A stretch of 64,000 bases of DNA from Phoronis australis. Lineage: Eukaryota > Phoronida > Phoronidae. The stretch is from positions 654,183-718,182 of the forward strand of contig NMRA01000135.1 of NCBI GenBank assembly GCA_002633005.1, written 5' to 3'. The position numbers and the translations under genes were made by a program. The notes under the pieces were generated by a model. It had not been told where the DNA came from and did no database searches. It was given only the letters and a program-made list of their open reading frames with translations. Below, piece after piece: positions 23,888-36,443 of this stretch; positions within the stretch are counted from its first letter, which is position 1; each line of letters starts with the position of its first letter.

Positions 23888-26800
23888 CTGCAACAACAAA
23901 AACGGGTGACCCATGAGTGTCATATGGCTAAGAAAGGCTGTCTAAAGTGAGGAGAGTCTATCAAATTTAAACTCGACATCCTTTCTCCTGAACAACACAA
24001 CAAACTGGGCTGCAGCCTGTAGAGCAAGTTTCTGGCGAATAAAACAAGACGAGACAGCTCTTCGCGAGGTGCATTACTATGAGCGAAGCGCATAATAAAA
24101 TTAGGGATTTCACTCGCGACTAAGTATCTTGCATTGCGGAACGGCCCCTGGAATAATTTATTATATAAATGAAATAAAAATCCAAGACCTCTTCGGTTTA
24201 TCTGTCAGAACTTCCATTTTTAAAGACAAGACATGATAACAGCGTAGACAAACACAAAATAAAACACTAGCAACATGGGCCCAAAATATTGGATTTGGTG
24301 GGATTTTCCTTTGGCAACTATCCAATACAATCACAATTTTATCTCAAACGTCTAGGGCAACTCAATGTGACACTCGTGCCCGACTCTATTGTTTGCAAAT
24401 GACATATGTCATGAAGTCAATGGGCATATCATGACCTGAATTAGGGTAAAACCATGCGTCGACGCTCTGCTATTTTTAAAGTTGCTTATCCATAGCATAC
24501 AGGTAACTAAATTAATTGATAAATGAACAAACACGCACACGCGCACGCACACGCGCACGCACACCCGCACGTAAATATGTTCCTATGGTGATCAAGTCAG
24601 TCGACGTCAATTTTTAGACAATTCTTCTACTGCTGGCCTCCTGGTTGCAGTTCCTATAATTAAATTTCTTTAGTGAATTTTCGTGAAATTTGGCCAAAAC
24701 GTTCCCATTGAGGAAACGATGGCACATGCATGTTCGAAAACGACAATTCGATATTAATGTAACATTCTGTTATGATATTTTGTTTTCTGTCTACTAGTGT
24801 ACCTGGGGATGACTTTGATTAGTATCGAAACGTTGTTTACATGCTGCTCTCTAGCGTCTTTTTTGTCCTCCACTTCTTTCATCTAATTTGTCAAAAAACT
24901 AATATTATTTGCAAGCATGAGTGACTCTAGCCTTTGCTGCCCCAACAGTGACAGTTTTAGCATTTTGGAAACCGCTCCTATGTTTAACCTGTGGTGAAGG
25001 ATGTGAGTAATCTTCTCACTTTTTAATCCAAATGACGTAACCTATTTCGGTTAATCAAGTAAGATTTTTCACTTTCCGTTGCTTTGAAATATCCTGAAGT
25101 AGAAAGTAACGAGTTACAAAACATAAATCAAAAGTACAATTTAGGCATAAAAGTTCGAAAAATAAGTGACCGCAATATTTTGACACGTAATCCTACCTTG
25201 CAGAAAATTATGATTTTCAAACAAAAGCAATTTCAACTAGCAGAGTGCAAGGTCAATTGAATGGGCAAATCATATTGAGATAAATAGATTATTCATTATA
25301 GATATCTCACAGACAACAGAAAATTGTACAAACTCTCTTTTTGTAGCAGCGTAGCTACAAATGCATTATAGTTAAATCTTCACCGATGACAATGTTCAAC
25401 AAAAGTCGCCATGTTGTCCAACGTGAATTGTGAGCACTTTAACCACTCAATAAGTTACACCTACGTTGCATTTTGGTGAAAAATTCTATGAACAGTGTCA
25501 AAAAGCATTACAAACAAGTTTTGGAAAAAAGCATTTTACTCAGGCTGATGAATAGTTTTGTTTAACATTCCACTGAGGATACTGAGGATAAAAATGGTAT
25601 ACATGAACCACTTTGGTGTAAGTCGAACATCATTATCAGCAACAAACATGTTTTCTAGACTGGTATAGAAAACGTTTTTCTTTTATATTTGACCTTGTTG
25701 ATACTGACGGTAAACTGATGTCATATCAAACATTATGTCCAACGTTCTGTTACTCTCCACCAATCACACACTTTCTTGGTTTGACTGAAAAAGCAATCCA
25801 AAATTTCTCAGTTGCTCACTAAACGACCATTTTGCTGTAAACCTTCTTCACTATCAAAAACAGTTAACTCACTCAGTTTCACAAAAATATGTAAATAAAG
25901 AGATCTATAGTCTCTTTGTTAAAAACCTAATCTAGAAAATAATTCAGAGTTAAATTTGAAATTTAATTTTACTAGTGACGGGTGGAAAAAGACATACCCA
26001 GGTTCTGTTAATTTTACAAATGAAGTTAAATTGAAATGGTTCCAGATTAGACTTATTCATTGAAATATTACCAATGTCTTCCTTTGAAAAATTGGCATCT
26101 TGTCTTCAAACTTAATGTACTTTTTGTAAAAAGGAGCCATGAGTTTTAATCCGTCTTTTTGGTCTATCAATGTCATACAGTCTTTTGGTGATTCCTTTCA
26201 ACATTGGATTTTAGATAAAACAGCAATAGCGTTGAATTTTGTTTCTGTGAACATATTTTATGATCGACATGTGTCCCGAATAATAGATAAATGATACGTG
26301 CGTCGCAGGCTCTTTACCGGAGATGAAAAGGAGGCAGAGGTAGGCGATATAAGGTCATTTATTATAACTAATACAATTACAATATAACGAATACAGGTAA
26401 ATAACAAAATAAATGGTAATCTCTGGTAAGATGGGCGATAAAAAAGCGCCGGCCACCTGGAAGTACGAGAGAATGATGAAAACTGGGAGGTAGAAAGTGG
26501 GAAAAATTAATAAGTTTTGGAACGCACGACAATGTGGCCGGAACAAAGGTGAACTGAAAGCGAGGTTACAGTAACAAAGAAAAAAAACTCTAAGGACACG
26601 TGACAATCATCAGCCTGTAAGAGCCAAAGCTGACCTTTCCTGTGATGTAGGCTTTTGTTTACAAAGTAAAAAAATAAGTTTTCGGTTCGTCCGCTTCATA
26701 TAGTAGCGAACTATTTATAAATGTAAACTTAACAGCTTTGAAATAGTGCACTAATCGGAATATTTCATTAAAACACATGTATTATTCATGTCAGTCTAAA

Positions 26801-27660
26801 AATTGTCTCTAAGGGTGTTAACTGTTTTGGGTACTGGCTCAAGGCAAATATGTCATCACCTGTGCCTGCGTAACTTCTCTGAACCACGGTCAGTTGTGAA
26901 CGCTCAATGGGTGAAGTGGTGTATGGATATGTCAGACAGCATTATTTTCTCTAAAAAATTAATGCTGATTCTCATTAATTGTTTCTTCTTGAACCATCTT
27001 AATTGTAATGAAATTACATGTTCACACAACCAAGATCTACACATAAACATATCTTCCAAAGTCCACAGCGCTGCAAAATGGCTTGTAGGAGCACTTGAGT
27101 GACATCCAATTTCAACATTACAAAAAATTGCCTCACGATTTATCCTCCCTGTCACCTGAACAATGCAGCGAACTCATTAGTATCAATTTTATTTGGCAGT
27201 CCTTATGTCCCACTTCCTAATATCATTATATGTTTTCTCTCATTGCGTGCATTCTACCTGTTTTTTATACTGGAAAATTACTGTTTTGGTATGCAAATTT
27301 TTAAATGCAAATTTTTAAAGGCCTACAGGTAAAAAGTAAGGGGTCAATAAGTGAAAAATTGGTGATTTTTGTATCACATACACAAAGTTTAAGCTGAATC
27401 TGAAAGAAGACCCCTAGAGTGATTTTTTATTTCTTTTTTATTTTCTCGTGGAATGGCTCTTAAAACGGTGGCACTGGTTCTTGCAGAGTGGCAAGCCAGT
27501 ACCGTACGCCATGCTCTGTTGACAGTATCACAGTATCAGACGCCCTTGTGATATTGTCACGTGTAGTTTAAAAGACACAAACATAATCTTACTCCCCAGG
27601 CTAACAAAAGGCACCATGATGTAAACGCGGTGCGGCCAAACTGACTGATCGAAAATCACT
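23888..27660. other. Upstream interval of copy 1, AT-rich
   Basis: Should contain the promoter and first exon of copy 1, which I could not identify. Visible features are a CA/CG microsatellite (24531-24572) and AT-rich sequence. Confidence 0.4.
24531..24572. repeat. Alternating CA/CG microsatellite
   Basis: About 40 bases of strictly alternating purine-pyrimidine (ACACGCACACGCGCACGC type), a sequence able to adopt Z-DNA. Confidence 0.85.
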
Positions 27661-27676
27661 GTTTTATTCCAACATA

Positions 27677-27682
27677 TTTATT
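27677..27682 (-). promoter_or_regulatory. Polyadenylation signal of tandem gene copy 2
   Basis: AATAAA on the minus strand about 1.2 kb after the copy 2 stop; a second one lies at 27663-27668. The region CGTGTGACAATAAAGTAATC upstream resembles CGTGTGATATCAAAATAATG of copy 1, so the 3' UTRs are paralogous too. Confidence 0.45.
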
Positions 27683-27905
27683 TTCTGTATAAAATTGAAA
27701 TGACACATTAACAAGCAACACACAACAAAACAGTCGTGTGACAATAAAGTAATCTTAACAATGACCAGATATAAATACAATAACATTAGTCACCAAAGGT
27801 TTAAATTATGTTCAAAGTGGCGTTTTCGAGGTATCCTCTAAAATCCTGAGATGAATACCAGTTTTTTAATTTTGAACACAACTTCAAAATACCCACTCAC
27901 TGAAA

Positions 27906-28061
27906 CAGGGGCGGATTCGGGATTTTGAGTTGGGGGAGGGGGGCAGGGCAGAGTATTAGCCAGGATTTTGCCCGACTGACATTCGCACCCCCGAACTGCC
28001 AAATGGAATCTGGGAGAATTGGCGGGCCATGGCCCCCTTGGCCCTCCTAAATCCGCCACTG
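27906..28061. mobile_element. hAT-like MITE inside the copy 2 3' UTR
   Basis: Ends CAGGGGCGGATTCGGG and TAAATCCGCCACTG are inverted repeats. The interior is the reverse complement of the 11554-11715 element (TAGCCAGGATTTTGCCCG). No target duplication is clear. It lies between the copy 2 stop and its AATAAA. Confidence 0.75.
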
Positions 28062-28411
28062 CGTCAAATATTTTAAATCAACAGATTCCCATGATGCCCG
28101 AGTGTTCGTTGCCCAAGTTCTGCATCGATCAGCAACATACACCAAAATTTAATGTTTACAGGTACAATTACTGCATCACTAAAATTAAATCGTGATTGCT
28201 GTCAATCGGACGTGCGTTCAGTAACGCTAGGACCTAGCTAAAATCTCATTTAAAATACACGGTAACCTCACGTAATCTCGCGAAGTCTTGTTTTCGCCGA
28301 GTTCCCAGCATTACTTACTGAACGGGAGGCGGATAAAAATGTTTAAATGCAAATCGTAGATTCCGATTGCCCGTTACAAGGCAATCAGACGATTTTAAAA
28401 TGCAGACTAGT

Positions 28412-28430
28412 GGGGTTGGGGTTGGGGTTG
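28412..28430 (+). repeat. (GGGGTT) tract
   Basis: Three GGGG runs separated by TT, telomere-like and G-quadruplex-prone on the plus strand, within the presumed copy 2 3' UTR where the transcript carries the C-rich strand. Confidence 0.7.
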
Positions 28431-28907
28431 TTCTCCACTATATCTTTTAGAAGTGCTGATGGGGAATAAGCCGCCCACTTTTCCACAGGATCCCACTCCG
28501 AGGGCCACGGTCACCGTTTTGTCGGCAGGAAGTTCAACATTATGAAACTGTCACACCTTAGTGTTGCTTGACAACACTTTACAGTATTCGAGTCACAAAT
28601 TGCGCTGAAATATGAAACTGTTCTGTAGATTGACTCTTTCATAGATGTACAAGTACCATGAAGTGAACCATTTCGTTGTTATTAACAAACGCACTCTTTC
28701 AAGTAAACTGGTGGTGAAAAAGTCAATCAGCAGTCTTTCCACGAAGCGTCAGTATCAGTGTGAGGAGTCACAGTCAGTGAACACACAGTGAAGGTTCCTC
28801 GGCCGCAACAATTGGTCAACGCAGGGCGGTTGCAACAGGGGCTTGCTGAGCGTCAGAAAGCTCTCCGTAGACAATGGATGTGAATTCAAGTGGCAAAGAG
28901 TCAAAAC

Positions 28908-29907
28908 TCAGCCAATCACGTGACCAACAGCCAACTTGCCTACGATTAGGGCAGAGGCTATCAAAAGCAGTACAGGAAAAAACAGAACACCTCCAGCTGT
29001 GATGACAATTTTCCACCCTCTACCTACAAGAAAATGAAACAACTGCACAATGTAAGCAGGTAGCAATGATTATAGCACGGTTTCTGTGTATACTGATGCA
29101 CCTGCAGGCGTCAAAGCTGTGCCGATATTCGGAACACTTAGTAAAAAGGAAGTTTTTGAATTAGATACAATTGAAGATTGACTATCTGTTACCGTGAAAA
29201 ACAGCATGTCGTCATGCAATCCAACATCAGCCAGAAGACTGAAAGTATTCGACACACACATCAGTGTAACATTTACGGACACAAGCGATAGCAGCCTGCG
29301 CTTACAAATGAAGATCAGACGCGTGTACCCGTACGCGAACGGTTGAAAAAAATATTTTGAAAAAAAAATTGCAGATGACAGGCGCATAGACATAAACGCG
29401 CATGACGCGGTAATGACCAAGAAGTGTACGTGCACGAACGTACGCCAAATGAACGGCGTCGCATTGCAACCGGCATTTACAGAAAAAGCAATCGGCAAAG
29501 TCACCAGCACGAATAAAGCGTGACACTAGTATTTTTATTTTCTTAGTCAGCGACTGATAGAAAAAATAACTCATCATCGATGAAATGCATTGCAACTCCA
29601 CTCACCAATTCTGTATGATGCCTTGTCACCCGGCTTTATTTCGAAATGCCAAGTAGACTTTTTAGATTTAGTCTTTTGCCTGCATCTAAAAGCCCCTACA
29701 GAAATCTCACTGGGGTTCGGCGACGGGACTTGCATTGACCCATGCCCGGCGGGATGTCGGCGCCGTTCTCTGTGCAGCGGACGGAAGTCACCGTTGTCCC
29801 AGCACTCCTCTTCTTCAACTGGCGGTGCTGAAGGCGGTGGTGACGTGTACGCTGAAGATTGTCCAACACACCATTCATAGGGTGGTGGGTTGTCTCTGAA
29901 GTTTATC
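28908..29907 (-). CDS. Unrecognised small PPxY-motif, C-terminal membrane-segment protein, copy 2 (5' exon missing)
   Basis: Exons 29907-29606 (acceptor TTGCAG, donor GTGAGTG) and 29023-28908 ending TGA have the same phases as copy 1, and the last exon has the same length (116 nt). The visible part is about 138 residues. It begins INFRDN, then PPPYEW (PPxY), a second proline run SPPPSAPP, EEEECWDNGDF, an arginine-rich insert (HRERRRH) absent from copy 1, KKSTWHFEIKP, YRIGRGWKIVITAG, a hydrophobic segment and GKLAVGHVIG. The WHFEI, ECWD and GKLAV blocks are conserved between copies while the linkers diverge, which points to function at the protein level. The first exon was not found. This could be a lineage-restricted family, and the true N-terminus could add a domain that changes the picture. 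Confidence 0.72.
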
Positions 29908-32141
29908 CTGCAACAATACAATGAAAGTGTATGGTGAGTGTGCGATAGCGCGATGGAGTAATGTCAGAAGTGCCATGATGTGTTTATCATCTCCAAAAGA
30001 AATTCAAAGTCCTTTTCACGATCATCGTACTTTAAATATACAACACTAGTTAATCCCACTACGCTTAATGCTTAGCTTACGTTTTCGAAGACATTACTAC
30101 ACTGAGCGTTGACTGAGCTACACAATACTCTTCCACTGAGAAAGGCTAAAATATAAAGGTTTTGGGGGGTTTTCCCGGCCTTGGCACTGAGCCAGGCATC
30201 TTTCACCATTATGTGGCAATCGGTAAATACCTCAGTGGTTATAGAGATTGCTTGCATTCAAATAGGCCTGACCTAGTTGGCTGGTAAAACCGTGACTCAT
30301 AATTTTTACGCCGAAGTTGTCTCTCCATGTCAAAGATGTTATATTTACTTAGCCAGCCAACTAGCTGTATGTAAAAATATAGCTTTTGATTTTCATATTC
30401 AAAATCAAGACTTTTTAGAAATCTGTAATTACAGCGTTTTGAAGGTCTCATCTTGAAAATTTGTACCAAGTAAAGCTTGAACCTGTCATTGATACCGCTG
30501 CATTGTTACCAATATATTTCTTTTATTTTCTGAATTTTACTAAAAGGACATTGTCACCTGACCCAATTAATGCGCATATTGCTAAAATGTAAAAAACGAA
30601 ATACTACTAACCGACTTTCTGCTTTAAGGAAATACATACTTTTACTGGGTTAATATCATTCTATAAATAAGCGTTGTAGTAATTTGATTTAATACGCGTA
30701 CTTGTCAATAAACAGTCACACATACCGACATTAGTGAGCAACCTTGTTTTATGATTGATTACTCTATTTTAGTTCTTGCTTTAATTTACATTGATTGTGA
30801 GAAAAACGAATGGTACTTCATGTCGTCGCAGACTAATATCATGTCATAAGACAGAAAATGAGAAAGCTTTTATTTCTTACAATAAATAATATCAGCGAAT
30901 GTATTTTTCTTATTCAAAGATGGACTATTCTGGAAACACCGGAGACAAGTGGTAGATTTGCAAGCGATCAGCGCTCGGACATCGAGTCTTATTAGAACCC
31001 ATGTATTGAGCTTCTAGCCATGCGACAGGAATGATTTCTCTCCACGACGGGGATCCTGATGAAGGCCACTCATGAGGCCAAGCCAACTCAATTACGTCAA
31101 GTGGCGTCCTACGTGTATAGGAGAAAAATAACATAGGCCCACCCGGGGGAGGAGCCCCCAATTTGGCGAATTGGGCAAAAAGGTCCGCTTCAGTAAAACA
31201 AAAAGTCCGAGTAAACGAGACAAGATCCATAGGAAGTCTGTGCGGATGCACGGTTCGTGGGCCTGGACCTAGAGGCCCCGTTTTTTTTTATTCCTCGTTG
31301 ATTTCTTGATTTCTCCCACTAAAAGGTCTGCATATCGAAAAATTCGAGCCCCCCTATATTTTAGGCTTGGTGCGCGCATGAATAAACTATACTGTTGTGT
31401 AAATAATGAAAACATTGGCTCGCCTTTGATTGGAAGGATATATTTTAACCCAAGTGGTTAAACTACCAACTTTGAATGGTATCGTTCTGTCTGGAATTTT
31501 TTGGAGTACGTTTGGAGGCTTAACTTTTTGTACTTCAGCAGAATACGTCCGAAGTGGCGAACATGTTTTCTCGCCCCAGGACCTGGCCTTAACAGTTACA
31601 CACCCGAATGGCCTCTTGCCAAAACATCAATCGACACTAATGATCGGGAGACCTGGAAATTTTACGTCAGAAAATTTCCTTGACTCATTTTATTATTAGG
31701 AAATAACAAAACTGTAATCTACATCGATATCGAAAGAGAAATACATAGACCCACATGATCGATCAGCTGCTAGACGTTGGACAGCCATTTCAGACACGAA
31801 AGGTGTGATAAGACATCGACAGCGTTGGCAAATTATGTAATAAATCTGTTCAGCCAGATTTACTCAGTATGCACGGGGAAATGGCTAATCATTGCTAGGT
31901 TACAGCTGGGCGTGAGATTTTTCAGTAACTTATGCATGGAGAGGCTAAGAATGACGTGGCATTTAATCGAATTTTGAGTTTGATCTCAACGTAAATTTTC
32001 CAATTCTCTGAACCATTTTGTTCAGCCATGGCTTTTCGTAAGCCGTAATCAGTGTTTGCAAAAATTAAAAGTACTCCTACTGGTCGGTGCTTAACATTCA
32101 CACAATTTCTCAATTCCGGACAATTATGGCAGTCAAAGGTG

Positions 32142-32239
32142 CGGTGGCCCAAAGATGACATCGCGAGATAATTAAGTCGGGATCTCGAAACCCTGAGATA
32201 ATTAAAAAAGAAACCCGCGATGTCATCTTTGGGCCACCG
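32142..32239. mobile_element. 98-bp palindromic mini-element, perfect 24-bp terminal inverted repeats
   Basis: The left arm begins CGGTGGCCCAAAGATGACAT and ends CGCG at 32165; the right arm 32216-32239 is its exact reverse complement. The 50-base middle has GAGATAATTAA twice in direct orientation. It is a very short MITE or a foldback; no target duplication is evident. Confidence 0.8.
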
Positions 32240-34610
32240 TGGAAAGTCGTTGTATTTGTTGGTTTACTGTAATGAATGATGTGCGAACGGTGGTTCGAGG
32301 GTGAAAACTGGACATGATGTGTTGTCGTGCACTACAGGTTTATTCACACTCGACAGTTTTTCTGTTTGATTAGGTTTAAAACACGTCTACACAAGTCCAC
32401 TTGTCTTTTCCACAAGATGAGCAAAACCTGAGAATATACAGAGTACTGTGTGTGTCAATTGACCTTACAAACCTAATTGTCAGTAAAAAGCCAACCGTTG
32501 AACTGAATAAACAGTGAATTTTCCATTCTTTTCACCATCACTACCCCATTACGGTGACCGCAAGTGGAGCCGACTTTGAACAACGAATAAAACTAAAGCA
32601 CTGGGTCAACGACGGGGAACAACGCACTCATTGTTCAAAGTCAGTACAGCGCAACTCATTTTCTCCCTCGCTGAAGTCATGGAATGTATTTAGGTAAAAC
32701 ACTTATACACAACCGGACGAAGTTACTTAGTAGACTTGCAGTTCGATGTTTCGATGGTCCGTAACTCAAATCAACGCAGTGTTCAAATGGCACACACGAA
32801 GAACGCATCGGGAAAAACAGACTGAATTGAAGTATTGTTCAACTTAGTGGGGCTCTGCCACTGAAGCAAAAGTCTAACTGTTCACCAGAAATTTTAAGAT
32901 TTTAAATTTCTGTTGATGTAATATAGAGGTGGAGAATTAAGATGTATCGTTTCAGGTAGGAGCCAAAAGAACAAAACAAAGTACGGGATTTGATTTGTTA
33001 CAGCTTTATGTTAAGCCAAAAAAGCAAAGTTGGTTCAGGTTTGTGTTGTTTTGAAAATCAAATATTATGTTCCAGTTTGAATTGGCAATTACGGCTTGAC
33101 CTAATAACCCCTTCAAAAGCACATTTCGTTTTTGCTTACGACAAACGAAATTTTCGGATTATTGGTAAATGGGATTCTTGAAGTTATTAGCTTTGACAAA
33201 TCTTCGTGTTTTCACCGTTGTTGACCTCTCTGGCACGTCACCTGGTGGGAAGTTTGGAACTGCCATTCCAAACATGCTAGTACTCGTGCCATTGAAGTTG
33301 TAAACAGAAATTCTCCCATCTCACTCGTCTCAGATCGTGCTTTCCATCCTGATGATCACCCGTTTAGATTGTCCTCCACTTTTTCAGGCCTCGACTCTGT
33401 ATTCGAAAAACTGCTTGTGGAAAACAGATACATCAAAATGTGATTGATCTTACGTTGTTTTTCTTTTCTCTTTTACATTTACCAGTAACTACAAAAACAA
33501 CTCAAGATTGGAAACACCTTTTTGAAAAATAATTGACTAAAAATTTCGATTTCTGGTTCAAAACTTCATTTCATAGTAGGTAAAGAGGAGGCAAGAATTT
33601 TAATGGGCGTATTTGCTTTGCCAGTCCAAAGGACATTGAACTTAGTTTCTGCCTACTACGAACACCACTCCTCAATGTAAAGTACAGTCAGGTACTATAT
33701 ACGTTAAAAGAGGCCGGTATTTGACTACATTTGCTGGAAGACAATACAGTGCGAGACATGCCAGTCTCGCAGAAGCAGCTGTATTCTACATGGCAAGGAA
33801 ACTTAGCAGCCTCTGCCAAATTCTGGTCGCACAGCAATCGACTCCACACTCTACTATGATGGGAATAGCATCAAGATAACTCGATTGAGGACTTTGTTCA
33901 ATTCACACAAGCAAAACATACATTTTTGAATAAACAGTACGTGTGAACTTCAGGAATGGTAATAAAGACACATTGCGTGTATGTACTACGTAGTATTATC
34001 ACCATCACATTTGTGTACCCGGAAACTTTCAACAAAAAATGAAATACGATGTTTAATAACAAAAAATGATGACAATAACAACTGATACTTAAAAAGCATC
34101 GATAACAGCACCCCTTTTACGTGATATTTTGGTTTCCTATCACCAGGCAACTTCCGTTTCCAACGCAAACATAGCGAAAGCCGATTCCTGTACAGTAGCT
34201 GGTATCTGTGCAAAGCAAGGTAGTTCCAATTTCTCACATCCCCCTTTTCCATCCTGATGACAACCAGTCTCGCTATTCCGGAGACCGATGATCACACGTC
34301 ACGGGCGTGTCGCAAGTGTTTTAAAATGTTTTGGTACATGTATAACAAATGTGGGACTTGTTAGCCTCGTGAGTAGCCAGGATCTGCGTTTTCATAACTC
34401 CCACCGTCAGTGAATCGAAAACTGTCGACATCTTATCACTAAAGATTTGTACTGTAACTAATCATATTCTCCAGTGACCAGCATGTCATTCATCCAGATC
34501 GTTTTACATTAATTGTGTAGTAGTATTTTTTACAATAGCGACAAGTTCATTACCCAGGACTTCAGCCCCAATTGGTCTGAAATCTGTCATTTCAGAATGA
34601 ATTTTAATAA

Positions 34611-34844
34611 CAAGGCTTGGAACGACCAATGACAAAAAGAATACAATTTTCCAGGAGACATCATTCTACAAATAGGCTTGTGTGACAGAAATGTTATTTG
34701 TGTTACAAAATTTAAATTCAAAAACGTTTTTGCATGAATAAAGTGAAAATAATTAAAATGACGAAGAGAAAACTGGAACTCAAATAAGAAGATATCGAAA
34801 CCAAAACAGAGGAAATCTCGTTAAGTGGAAAATTCCAAGCCCTA
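34611..34844. mobile_element. MITE of the CAGGGCTTGGAA family, diverged copy
   Basis: Starts CAAGGCTTGGAACGACCAATG and ends AAAATTCCAAGCCCTA, as in the 37245-37747 element. Flanks TAATAA and TTATAA agree at 5 of 6 bases, consistent with a decayed 6-bp target duplication. Confidence 0.65.
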
Positions 34845-36315
34845 TTATAATAAAGCTGCACTTCGTCCCCAATAGTCAATATTGAATTCTTAACCAACGA
34901 AGCGTTTCAATGGGATTCAAAAATATCACCACGCTCATCCGCTGACCAAGTCATAAAGGTGTATTATGACACCAACAGAGTGAGGCCAAGATGGTCTGCT
35001 AGATAGTACCTAATGGAGCTTTAACAAATCAAATAAAAATATACATCTACGCTCGTATTAGTGTTGACGCAGGGTTATTCAACAATTGGTAACCAAAAGC
35101 GCGTAGTTTAACTTAGTCCAAAGGTGGACCTTAAGCTCAAATGAGATTTGAACGCCAGTTCCTATTAATGTCAGGACTTCCGTGTTTCTAGGAGCGGTGT
35201 CGGCCACTGGGAAGGCTTAAATTCAGTCTTGGAGCGAAGTTAACAACTCATATTTACTTGGCAGTAAACAGGTGGATTTAAAAGCGAAGTGTTTCCGCCT
35301 CGCTGCAGCGGGAATGTCAAGCCGCGTCGTCTCACTATTGCTGCTGTGCGTGAACTTGGAATCTTGCTTAACCTCAAGATCACGTATGCCTGTACTTGGA
35401 ATACATGATGAAACTTAGCAAGTTACCCTAAAGGAGAAAATGAGTGATCATAAGTCCAATAATTACAAAAATTCTTTGCACTGAACAAAAAATTTCAACT
35501 GATTCCCAAATTTATGTTAAATTCCAAGTTCAGCATACGCGTTCTTGAGATTAAGCAGGATTCGGAGTTCACGCAAAGCATTGCAACTTATAGAGGTCTA
35601 TAGTTGCGACATCTTGCGATGACGAGAGCGCCACCTATAGTCAGAACTCCAATGACAGTTTACCACAACTATGGAAACAATGATGGTGCATTCCGTTATT
35701 CAGTTTTCAATGCGCGAAACAAAATTTTAACATGGTTTTCTTCAATATCCTTTGAAAACATCCCACTTCAAATTACAATCGAATTCCTTTCAACATCTAA
35801 TTTTCAGTTTGTAGAACGAAAATTGAAAATTCAATACTATACCATCTGGTAAACACCATTCCTCCACTGGAAATTCCATAGGTAAATAAGGAAGTTCCAA
35901 ATATCTTACCCACAAGATGCATGTCCAAAAGCAGTTCGAAGTACAGAGGCCAGGCCCTAAGGTATCTACCTCACCTTTTGTGAGCACTGCTCGTGTTTAC
36001 GAATCAGTGAACTGAGTTTACAGATCCACCACCCACTAACACCATCCAGCCCTGTTGTTCAGCTACACCGGAGCCTTGATAATGCAACCACAATGAAAGT
36101 TTTGCTTAACAGCACATCATTAACAGCTGCTTTACAATGGCCCTGACCACTGGAACCCGTGTCAATAAGTCGAGAAAAATGTGTCGATTGTTCGACTCCT
36201 CTAAAAAATTGCAGCAGCAACTTCACACATTGTATCACTGTACTGGTGTGTGGAAGCTTCTTCATTTTAAGTACAGGAAACGAAATATTCCGTTTTTAAT
36301 TATTACAAAAAAACA

Positions 36316-36321
36316 TTTATT
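36316..36321 (-). promoter_or_regulatory. Polyadenylation signal AATAAA of SNRPE
   Basis: AATAAA on the minus strand about 125 bases after the SNRPE stop codon. Confidence 0.55.
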
Positions 36322-36443
36322 CACAATACAAAAGAAGTGTGTTCAATACAACAGGTTAACCCTCTCCACGGGGTCTCCAACTCATACGAGGTCCTGCAGT
36401 CTTCACCTCCTATACACATTTTAAACAGTGTTCGTGGCACTTC

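Larger units (their letters stand above)
29930..36300. other. Gene-free interval between copy 2 and SNRPE
   Basis: Should include the first exon and promoter of copy 2, not identified. An open minus-strand stretch at 30925-31251 has no recognisable domain. Structured DNA: inverted pair CTAGTTGGCTGG / CCAGCCAACTAG (30273-30365), the palindromic element at 32142-32239 and the MITE at 34611-34844. The rest shows nothing I can name. Confidence 0.45.

Noticed and set aside
30925-31251. 108-codon minus-strand open frame upstream of tandem gene copy 2
   Set aside because: No recognisable domain, no matching splice phase (phase 2 donor) to join copy 2, and no paralogous counterpart upstream of copy 1.
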